Assembly: GCA_934437695.1 (NCBI GenBank)
Contig: CAKSAW010000074.1
Span: 1-5,466, forward strand
DNA from: an uncultured Blautia sp.
GTDB taxonomy: Bacteria; Bacillota; Clostridia; Lachnospirales; Lachnospiraceae
Direction of reading: 5' to 3'
Length of the DNA: 5,466 nucleotides
Positions 1-5,245 of the stretch are shown here, piece by piece (the stretch's first letter is position 1; every line of letters starts with the position of its first letter). The translations under genes were made by a program, and so were the position numbers. The notes beneath the pieces are model-generated. The model made no database searches. It had not been told where the DNA came from and saw only the letters and a program-made list of their open reading frames with translations.

Positions 1-4
1 GTAT

Positions 5-460
5 TTATTTAGCTGCTTTATCTTTCTTAAATCTTGCGAAGAAACCTTTCTTCTTAGGTGCAGGTGTCTGAAGGGAACCACGGATTCCTTTTACACCTAC
101 GATGTAAAGACCGCTTACTTCAGCCTTGATCTCTTTTTTGACAGGGATCAGATCGAAAATCTTCTCATCTGCGATCATGATCGCAATCTTCGGTCCGACC
201 TTAGCTTTAACGATCGGAAGTTTGGAACGGCGCATAAGCTTAGGTGTCTGATCAATTACCATCTGAGGAAGTCCGGATTCTTTCAGTGGCATCCTCTTTT
301 TATCGATAACCAGCATGGAAACGGTTTGTTTTGTTGCATCAATCTGAGCCTGCTGTTCTTCCTGTTTCTTCTGGGCTTTTTTGCCGAAGAAATATAAACC
401 GATCAGTGCAGCGATCAGGATAACAAGAATGACCAGAAGGACTATTGTTACTGTACTCAT
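5..460 (-). CDS. Small single-pass membrane protein with basic cytoplasmic domain, function unknown
   Basis: I do not recognise this 151-residue protein as a named family. Residues about 4-25 form one strongly hydrophobic helix. It is followed by a Lys/Gln/Glu-rich stretch (27-45) that could be a short coiled coil, a compact region of alternating hydrophobic and charged residues (about 46-128, probably mostly beta strands), and a very basic tail (136-151, KKKGFFARFKKDK). The positive charges lie after the helix and the N-terminus is uncharged, so the positive-inside rule suggests N-out/C-in topology with the domain in the cytoplasm. The start was chosen because AGGGAGG (complement of 467-473) lies 6 nt upstream of this ATG. 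An in-frame ATG at 517 would add 19 residues but lies almost at the predicted transcription start. It is transcribed divergently from the deacetylase cluster. The stop codon is 4 nt from the window edge, so its downstream context is unseen. The gene is confidently real; its function is open. Confidence 0.85.
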   Translation of the reverse strand: MSTVTIVLLVILVILIAALIGLYFFGKKAQKKQEEQQAQIDATKQTVSMLVIDKKRMPLKESGLPQMVIDQTPKLMRRSKLPIVKAKVGPKIAIMIADEKIFDLIPVKKEIKAEVSGLYIVGVKGIRGSLQTPAPKKKGFFARFKKDKAAK

Positions 461-493
461 TTGCATCCTCCCTAATGTATGTGTTTTCACAGA

Positions 494-514
494 GACTGCC
501 GTGGAAGGACAGTC
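494..514 (-). other. Small hairpin in the leader of the minus-strand gene
   Basis: Read on the minus strand, GACTG and CAGTC pair, and an inner CC/GG pair follows across a one-base bulge, leaving a loop of about 6 nt. It lies between the predicted promoter (530-558) and the ribosome binding site (467-473), so it would be in the 5' untranslated RNA. It is short and has no T-run after it, so it is not a terminator. It may be chance or a modest mRNA-stability element. Confidence 0.2.
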
Positions 515-529
515 CATTGCATAAGGTTT

Positions 530-558
530 ATTCTATCATTAAATAAGGCAAAACGCAA
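530..558 (-). promoter_or_regulatory. Sigma-A-type promoter for the small membrane protein gene
   Basis: On the minus strand there is a -35 element TTGCGT (complement of 553-558), a 17-nt spacer, and a -10 element TAGAAT (complement of 530-535) preceded by TGA, an extended -10 feature. Transcription should begin near 523, giving a leader of about 60 nt before the start codon at 460. This is the best promoter match in the window: the spacing is ideal, with one -10 mismatch and two -35 mismatches. Confidence 0.65.
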
Positions 559-590
559 TTGTTAAAAAAGAATTAATGGATGGAAAGCTG

Positions 591-619
591 TAGAAATTTG
601 CATTATTACAGGTTATAAT
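591..619 (+). promoter_or_regulatory. Candidate promoter P1 for the deacetylase-foldase operon
   Basis: A perfect TATAAT lies at 614-619 with TAGAAA (591-596, four of six matches to TTGACA) 17 nt upstream. Transcription would start near 626, about 100 nt before the first start codon at 724. The -35 is weak, so an activator may be needed. It is back to back with the minus-strand promoter, the two -35 elements being 32 bp apart, so the two units could be co-regulated. Confidence 0.4.
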
Positions 620-649
620 TGTGGTAAAAACATTTTTACAGAATGTAAT
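606..649 (+). repeat. Two direct repeats TTACAG-N4-TAAT, 30 bp apart
   Basis: TTACAG-N4-TAAT occurs at 606-619 and again at 636-649. The period is exactly 30 bp, about three helical turns, so both copies face the same side of the DNA. The first copy overlaps the TATAAT of P1. The arrangement suits a regulator binding as two protomers or dimers, but A/T-rich DNA produces such matches by chance and no regulator gene is in the window. Confidence 0.3.
624..639 (+). promoter_or_regulatory. Perfect 16-bp palindrome, possible operator
   Basis: GTAAAAACATTTTTAC is a 7-bp perfect inverted repeat around a 2-nt centre. It begins about 5 nt after the TATAAT of P1, so it covers the expected P1 start site, a typical repressor-operator position. 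Relative to P2 it would lie near -35 to -50, where an activator could bind. Both arms are A/T-rich, so an RNA hairpin from it would be weak and a terminator role is unlikely. Confidence 0.4.
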
Positions 650-654
650 CACGA

Positions 655-668
655 TGTGTGGTTATAAT
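655..668 (+). promoter_or_regulatory. Candidate promoter P2 (second TATAAT) upstream of the operon
   Basis: A second perfect TATAAT lies at 663-668, in the same GGTTATAAT context as P1. No acceptable -35 hexamer is present at 16-18 nt. The preceding TGTG (657-660) resembles a Gram-positive -16 element but is one base further from the -10 than the usual position. Transcription would start near 675, about 50 nt from the start codon. It could be the real promoter, an activator-dependent one, or a decoy. Confidence 0.3.
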
Positions 669-723
669 AGGATTGTGATATGAGGATTGTAGTCCGAAAT
701 TCAGATGATAAAAGGAGAAAAAT

Positions 724-2340
724 ATGAGCGAGTTAAAGCCTGAATCTGAGAATACAGAGGAGAGACTTTCGGATAAGGAAGAAGTAAATACAGAAGAGAC
801 AAATAATGCAGATGAGGATTTCTTTTATGATGATAATGAGGCCTATGAAGTCCGCAGAGCAGCCAGAATTGAACGCCGGAATAAGATGCGCCGCAGAAAA
901 AAAAGACTGCGTATTGCGGGCAGCGTTTTAGTGGCAGCAGCTGTGGCAGCAGGAGTGGGAGTCGGATTCTACGGAGAAGAACTGAAGGAGTTTTTGGGCA
1001 GGCAGCAGGTTAAGATCGCGCAGATGGTGAAGTCTGCAGGCGAGAAAACTGAGAAGGATGACAAAGCTGTTCAGCAGACAAATGCAGAAGCAGAGGCTGA
1101 GAATACAGTTACACCTGAAGTAACACAGGAGACAGACAGCCTGAGCAAAGAGGATAAAGCACTTTACAGACAGGCCAAGCATGCAGCGAATCAGTATGAT
1201 TATGATAAAGCAATAAGTCTGCTTCAGGGCAGCGATACTTACGAGACAAGTGAGAAATTCCAGCATGCAGTTAAGGTCTACCAGAAGAAAAAGGACTCCT
1301 GTGTTTCCTGGCCGCTGGATCAGGTGACACATGTTTTTTATCATACGCTGATCAGAGATACAGGTAAGGCATTTGACGGAGATTACAAAACAGGTGATTA
1401 TGATCAGGTAATGACAACTATCGATGAATTTAATCAGATCACTCAGAGCATGTATGACAAGGGATATGTTATGGTCAGCATTTATGACATGGCAACAGCG
1501 GATGAGAATGGAAATATGAATGTAGGTGAGATCCTGCTTCCTCCGGGTAAAGTGCCGTTTGTACTTTCGCAGGATGATGTATGTTATTATCATTACATGG
1601 ACGGGGACGGATTTGCAACGAAGCTTATCGTGGATGATGAAGGCAAGATCCGCAATGAATATACAGAAGATGACGGAAGTATTTCTGTAGGAGATTATGA
1701 TGTGGTGCCTCTGATCGACAGGTTTGTGGAAGAGCATCCTGATTTTTCATACAGAGGTGCTAAGGGAATCGTTGCTCTTACAGGTTATAACGGAATCCTT
1801 GGCTATCGTACAGACAGCAGTTATGAGACCCGTCCGGATGATCTGGATGCAGATAAGGTAAGATGGCTGGATGCGCATCCGGATTTTAATCTGAATACAG
1901 AGAGAGAAAATGCAGCAAGAGTGGCACAGGCTATGAAGGATGAAGGATGGCTGTTTGCAAGCCATACCTGGGGACATCAGAATGTAAGCCAGGTCAGTCT
2001 GGAGAGATTACAGGCAGATACACAGAAATTTAAAGAGAATGTTGATCCTCTGATCGGTGGAACAGATATTATTATCTTTGCATTTGGAGCAGATCTTACA
2101 AGTGTTGAAGATTATTCAGGGGAGAAGTTTGAATATTTTAAGAGTCAGGGATATAACTATTACTGTAATGTAGATTCCAGCCAGTATTTTGTGCAGATCC
2201 GCAGTAATTATTTCAGACAGGGAAGAAGAAATCTGGATGGATACAGAATGTATTATAATCCGGAGCTTCTGTCAGATCTGTTTGATGCACAGTCAGTATT
2301 TGACTCTTCCAGACCGGTTCCGGTTCCGCCAATGGGGTGA
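724..2340 (+). CDS. Membrane-anchored divergent polysaccharide deacetylase (CE4/NodB-like) protein
   Basis: This 538-residue protein probably acts on a cell-surface or secreted polysaccharide, as CE4 enzymes remove N- or O-acetyl groups with a metal held by Asp and His; the substrate is unknown. The N-terminal cytoplasmic tail is split into an acidic block (1-40) and an Arg/Lys block (44-63). One helix (about 64-83) then anchors it with the C-terminus outside. An acidic linker (about 105-140) leads to a TPR-like helical pair (about 145-190, QYDYDKAISLL) and the catalytic-like domain (195-538). CE4-like signs are HVFYH (203-207), SQDD (282-285, in place of TFDD) and HTWGH (414-418, the H-[ST]-x-x-H metal motif). 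The Asp-His motif spacing is about 130 residues, far longer than the roughly 50 usual in CE4, and the later R-x-P and L-x-H motifs are not recognisable. AAAGGAG (711-717) lies 6 nt before the ATG. It is first in an operon and is followed after 34 nt by a paralogue. Catalytic activity is plausible but unproven. Confidence 0.82.
   Translation: MSELKPESENTEERLSDKEEVNTEETNNADEDFFYDDNEAYEVRRAARIERRNKMRRRKKRLRIAGSVLVAAAVAAGVGVGFYGEELKEFLGRQQVKIAQMVKSAGEKTEKDDKAVQQTNAEAEAENTVTPEVTQETDSLSKEDKALYRQAKHAANQYDYDKAISLLQGSDTYETSEKFQHAVKVYQKKKDSCVSWPLDQVTHVFYHTLIRDTGKAFDGDYKTGDYDQVMTTIDEFNQITQSMYDKGYVMVSIYDMATADENGNMNVGEILLPPGKVPFVLSQDDVCYYHYMDGDGFATKLIVDDEGKIRNEYTEDDGSISVGDYDVVPLIDRFVEEHPDFSYRGAKGIVALTGYNGILGYRTDSSYETRPDDLDADKVRWLDAHPDFNLNTERENAARVAQAMKDEGWLFASHTWGHQNVSQVSLERLQADTQKFKENVDPLIGGTDIIIFAFGADLTSVEDYSGEKFEYFKSQGYNYYCNVDSSQYFVQIRSNYFRQGRRNLDGYRMYYNPELLSDLFDAQSVFDSSRPVPVPPMG
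2216..2265 (+). repeat. Long near-identical DNA shared by the two paralogues (partner 3714-3763)
   Basis: The 50 bp here match 3714-3763 at all but one base, including 31 identical bp in a row. The segment encodes the conserved RQGRRNLDGYRMYYNPE region near the C-termini. A second 20-bp identity, around the HTWGH motif, lies at 1954-1973 and 3446-3465. The copies are direct repeats about 1.5 kb apart, as expected from tandem duplication. Recombination between them would remove the intervening DNA and leave a single hybrid gene. Confidence 0.8.
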
Positions 2341-2374
2341 CCGGGATATCTGCATATATTGAAAGGGGTAAACT

Positions 2375-3835
2375 ATGAGAAAAAGGATAGCATGTGTAAC
2401 AGCAGCTATTTTAAGTGCATCTCTGGGATTAAGCGGTTGTGGGATACTTCCATTTGAACAGGATATTCCATTTCTGAATTCCAGAAGTGAGAATACAGAA
2501 ACTAATGAGGAAACCAGACAGCAGACAGATGACGGACAGGATGCTGATAAACAGGAAGAGACAGAGGATGCACAGCAGGATAACAGTCTGAATGAGGGAG
2601 AGCAGACTGAGGCAGACAATAAGGAAGAGACAGAGGAAGCTGTGGAACAGGAGGATCCTCTGGAGCAGGCAGCGCTTATGGCAGCGCAGTATGATTATGA
2701 TGGAGCCATAAATCTGCTTAAGAGTCAGCCGGATTATGACAGTAATACAGATATGCAGAGTGCTGTTTCTGATTATGAAAATACAAAGGCAACCTGTGCG
2801 GAATATCCTCTGGAGCAGATCACCCATGTGTTTTTCCATACATTGATCAAAGATACTTCCAAGGCATTTGACGGGGATTCAGATGCAGGTGGATATAATC
2901 AGTATATGACAACGATTGATGAGTTTAATAAGATCATACAGAGTATGTATGATAAAGGATATGTTATGGTCAGTCCCCATGATATGGCAGTTGTCAATGA
3001 GGACGGGACAATGTCCAGAGGAAGTATTATGCTGCCGCCGGGTAAGATTCCCTTTGTGCTTTCGCAGGATGATGTAAGCTATTATCACTATATGGACGGA
3101 GACGGATTTGCATCCAGGCTTGTTGTTGATTCCAATGGTGAGGTTAAGAATGAATATACAGAAGAGGATGGAAGTGTATCTACAGGAGACTATGATGTGG
3201 TTCCGCTGATCGATACTTTTGTAAAGGACCATCCGGATTTCTCCTATCATGGAAGAAAGGGAATCCTGGCGATGACAGGCTATGACGGTGTTCTTGGATA
3301 TCGTACAGATATTGCATATAAGACAGGAGAGAACCTGCAGGATGACCAGAAGAAATTTCTGGAGGACCATCCGGATTTTAATTACAAGAAAGAAGTGAAG
3401 AAAGCGAAAAAAGTGGCCAAGGCTATGAAGGCAGAGGGCTGGGAATTTGCAAGCCATACCTGGGGTCATAAGGATGTTGCTGCCACTTCACTGGATGATC
3501 TGAAGAGGGATGACAAAAAATGGAAGAAATATGTGGAGCCTGTTTTGGGTAAAACAGATATGATCATTTTTGCATTTGGTGCAGATATTGGAAGCTGGGA
3601 GGGTTATTCAGCTGATAATGAGAAGTATGAGTTTTATAAGAGTCAGGGTTACCGCTATTTCTGTAATGTAGATTCCAGTCAGTATTTTGTACAGATTACA
3701 GGTGATTATTTCCGACAGGGAAGAAGAAATCTGGATGGATACAGGATGTATTATAATCCGGAGATGCTCAGTGATCTTTTTGACGTATCGGAGGTGTGGG
3801 ATTCTTCAAGGCCAACGCCGGTACCTGGAATGTAG
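2375..3835 (+). CDS. Lipoprotein paralogue: divergent polysaccharide deacetylase (CE4/NodB-like)
   Basis: This 486-residue protein is a tandem paralogue of the upstream product; by eye about two thirds of residues match from the TPR-like region to the end. It differs in anchoring: MRKR, a hydrophobic stretch and the lipobox LSGC place a lipidated Cys at residue 22, so it should sit on the outer face of the membrane. An acidic Gln/Glu/Asp linker (about 37-96) follows, then the TPR-like pair (about 97-140, QYDYDGAINLL) and the catalytic-like domain (142-486) with HVFFH (151-155), SQDD (230-233), HTWGH (361-365) and FAFGAD (399-404). The last replaces the usual CE4 region with Arg-Pro. Cys141 and Cys430 align with Cys193 and Cys481 of the paralogue. 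AAAGGGG (2362-2368) is 6 nt before the ATG, and the 34-nt gap upstream has no terminator. The next gene begins 17 nt after the stop. The fold assignment is fairly safe; substrate and activity are not known. Confidence 0.83.
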   Translation: MRKRIACVTAAILSASLGLSGCGILPFEQDIPFLNSRSENTETNEETRQQTDDGQDADKQEETEDAQQDNSLNEGEQTEADNKEETEEAVEQEDPLEQAALMAAQYDYDGAINLLKSQPDYDSNTDMQSAVSDYENTKATCAEYPLEQITHVFFHTLIKDTSKAFDGDSDAGGYNQYMTTIDEFNKIIQSMYDKGYVMVSPHDMAVVNEDGTMSRGSIMLPPGKIPFVLSQDDVSYYHYMDGDGFASRLVVDSNGEVKNEYTEEDGSVSTGDYDVVPLIDTFVKDHPDFSYHGRKGILAMTGYDGVLGYRTDIAYKTGENLQDDQKKFLEDHPDFNYKKEVKKAKKVAKAMKAEGWEFASHTWGHKDVAATSLDDLKRDDKKWKKYVEPVLGKTDMIIFAFGADIGSWEGYSADNEKYEFYKSQGYRYFCNVDSSQYFVQITGDYFRQGRRNLDGYRMYYNPEMLSDLFDVSEVWDSSRPTPVPGM

Positions 3836-3852
3836 AAGGGAGTGCTATTATT

Positions 3853-5121
3853 ATGAAGAAAAGAATATTTTTGGCTGTGCTTGCAGGCTGTTTTGTGCTG
3901 AATGCCTCAGCATGTGGTGATGCTATTGTTACAGATAATGCAAAAACAGAGGCACCTGCCGGCGAGAAGAAGGCAGAGACAGGAACAGCCCGTCTTGTAT
4001 CGGTTGAGAATGTAGATAAATATATTACGATCGGAGAATATAAGGGACTGACTCTGGATAACACAGTGGATGCGATCACAGATGATGATGTACAGGCACA
4101 GATCGAAGAGGAACTGAAGGATAAGGCAGAGCCTGTATCTGACGGTGCCAGAGAGGGAGATCTGGTGACTGTGAATTATACAGGTACTAAGGACGGGAAG
4201 ACTTTTGACGGCGGCACTGCTAATAATTATGATTTTGTGGTGGGTGACGGACAGATGTTTGAGGAATTTGAAGAGGGTGTGATCGGAATGAAAAAGGGTA
4301 ACACCAAGGAGATCACAATAGATTTTCCCTCAGACTATGCAGATGAATCTCTGGCAGGCAAGGAAGTTATCTATAAGGTCACAGTACAGAATGTACGACG
4401 TGCAGGGGAGCTTACAGATGAATGGGTTGCCAAGAATACAGAGTATACCACAGTAGATGATTATCGTGAGAGTGTCCGCAGCCAGCTGGAGGAGACTGCA
4501 AAGAAATCTGCCCGGGAGGTTCTCAAAAATACTGCATGGAGTACAGTGCTTGAGAATTCAGAAGTAAAGGAATATCCGCAGGAAGATGTGGATAAGGCAA
4601 TTTCTGAATTTAAAAAGAGCATGGAAGTTTATGCAAAACAGGCAGATATGACTCTGGAAGAATTCACTGACAGTCAGGGGATTTCTCAGGATGATTTCGA
4701 TGAGCAGTGTCAACAGTATGCAGAAGGTAAGGTGAAGCAGAATCTGATCGTGCAGGGAATCATGGATGCAGAGGGACTTTCCCTTGATGACAAAGAGAGC
4801 CTTCAGCTGCAGGATGAACTGGTGGAGCAGATGGGAGCTGCCAGCATTGCAGATCTGGTGGGAACCTATGGACAGGATTATGTGGATGAGTCTGTGGGGC
4901 TTCTCAGAGTAGAGAATTTCATTATAAAGAATGCCAGTGTGAGCGAGAAGGTTGCGAACGGTGATGTGATTGCAGACGATGCAGATGCTTCAGACGTTTC
5001 AGATGCTTCAGATGCAGATACTGAGCAGGAAAACATGGATGATCAGAGTCAGGATGATTCAGATTTGGATGAGGATCTGGAGGAAGAATTAGGTACAGAA
5101 GAAGTAGGTTCGGATGAATAA
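3853..5121 (+). CDS. Trigger-factor-like FKBP peptidyl-prolyl isomerase lipoprotein
   Basis: This is predicted to catalyse prolyl cis-trans isomerisation and chaperone exported proteins outside the membrane. From the ATG at 3853 (AAGGGAG at 3836-3842) the product is 422 residues. The signal peptide MKKR plus a hydrophobic stretch ends at ASAC, with lipidated Cys21 likely. Residues about 51-95 (VDKYITIGEYKGL, then ITDDDVQAQIEEEL) match the end of the trigger factor N-domain. Residues 101-183 form the FKBP domain (VTVNYTG, TFDGG, FEEFEEGVIGMKKG, FPSDYA); Tyr109, Phe118, Asp119, Phe139 and Tyr162 match FKBP active-site positions, so activity is likely. Residues about 187-365 resemble the helical C-terminal chaperone domain of trigger factor, starting with LTDEWVAKN. 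The ribosome-binding domain with its GFRxGxxP loop is absent, fitting an extracellular role. An acidic Asp/Ser/Glu tail (374-422) ends the protein. It is third in the operon, 17 nt after the lipoprotein deacetylase gene. It is not cytosolic trigger factor (Tig) itself. Confidence 0.88.
   Translation: MKKRIFLAVLAGCFVLNASACGDAIVTDNAKTEAPAGEKKAETGTARLVSVENVDKYITIGEYKGLTLDNTVDAITDDDVQAQIEEELKDKAEPVSDGAREGDLVTVNYTGTKDGKTFDGGTANNYDFVVGDGQMFEEFEEGVIGMKKGNTKEITIDFPSDYADESLAGKEVIYKVTVQNVRRAGELTDEWVAKNTEYTTVDDYRESVRSQLEETAKKSAREVLKNTAWSTVLENSEVKEYPQEDVDKAISEFKKSMEVYAKQADMTLEEFTDSQGISQDDFDEQCQQYAEGKVKQNLIVQGIMDAEGLSLDDKESLQLQDELVEQMGAASIADLVGTYGQDYVDESVGLLRVENFIIKNASVSEKVANGDVIADDADASDVSDASDADTEQENMDDQSQDDSDLDEDLEEELGTEEVGSDE
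4972..5020 (+). repeat. Imperfect short repeats encoding an Asp-x-Ser tail
   Basis: GATGCTTCAGA occurs at 4984-4994 and 5002-5012, with a variant copy between them, giving an 18-bp period. The repeats encode DASDVSDASDAD in the acidic C-terminal tail of the foldase-like lipoprotein. Such repeats can change length by slippage without breaking the frame when whole 9- or 18-bp units are lost or gained, so tail length may vary between strains. Confidence 0.55.
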
Positions 5122-5174
5122 TTGGCATTGTATTTACCTGACAAATGAGTTATGATTATTGATGATTATTCAGT

Positions 5175-5198
5175 ACCCTGCTGTCCGGCAGGGTCTTT
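5175..5198 (+). terminator. Probable intrinsic terminator of the three-gene operon
   Basis: ACCCTGC (5175-5181) and GCAGGGT (5188-5194) form a perfect 7-bp stem around a 6-nt loop, 53 nt after the stop of the foldase-like gene. The following T-run is short and interrupted (TCTTTGA), so termination may be partial and the next gene may receive some read-through. It has no T-run in the other direction, so it serves the plus strand only. Confidence 0.65.
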
Positions 5199-5225
5199 GA
5201 CAAGCTATAATAAATCAGCATAAAA
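5197..5225 (+). promoter_or_regulatory. Possible promoter for the downstream membrane protein gene
   Basis: A perfect TTGACA (5197-5202) directly follows the terminator stem. At 16 nt it is followed by CATAAA (5219-5224), a -10 with four of six matches. A perfect TATAAT also lies at 5206-5211 but has no usable -35 at the right distance, because that position falls inside the terminator stem. Only one of these half-good arrangements can be right. The start would fall about 10-30 nt before the ATG at 5246. Confidence 0.35.
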
Positions 5226-5245
5226 AGAAGCGGGGAAAGGAAACA

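Noticed and set aside
461..517. Longer form of the minus-strand protein starting at 517 (19 extra residues).
   Set aside because: It has no ribosome binding site and lies about 6 nt after the predicted transcription start, whereas the ATG at 460 has AGGGAGG at 6-nt spacing and directly precedes the hydrophobic helix.
598..619. TTGCAT with TATAAT as the -35/-10 pair of P1.
   Set aside because: The spacer would be 10 nt, too short for sigma-A-type recognition.
1600..1620. MDGDGF in the deacetylase-like proteins as an EF-hand calcium loop.
   Set aside because: The pattern of oxygen ligands over 12 residues does not fit, and the segment reads more like a turn in a beta hairpin.
928..1737. Long open frame on the minus strand (269 codons), plus similar ones at 2429-2839 and 2879-3469.
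   Set aside because: They lie fully antisense to the conserved deacetylase-like genes, are unusually rich in Ile, Leu, Cys and His, and arise as reading shadows of the Asp/Glu/Tyr-rich coding strand. No ribosome binding site or recognisable domain was seen.
3796..3852. Upstream in-frame ATG for the foldase-like gene.
   Set aside because: It overlaps the end of the previous gene, has no ribosome binding site, and would place 19 polar residues before a clean lipoprotein signal peptide.
3883..3891. LAGC (residues 10-13) as the lipobox of the foldase-like protein.
   Set aside because: The hydrophobic core before it would be only about 8 residues. ASAC at residues 18-21 gives normal signal length and is followed by Gly-Asp, although its -3 position is Ala rather than Leu.
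3687..3920. Open frame in another plus frame across the end of the second paralogue.
   Set aside because: It overlaps a conserved coding region and the start of the next gene, and its product looks random.
5151..5170. Tandem ATGATTATT repeat between the operon and terminator.
   Set aside because: It is only two short A/T-rich copies with no partner elsewhere in the window; most likely chance.
5197..5211. TTGACA and TATAAT as one promoter.
   Set aside because: The two hexamers are only 3 nt apart, far from the required 16-18 nt, so they cannot serve as a pair.
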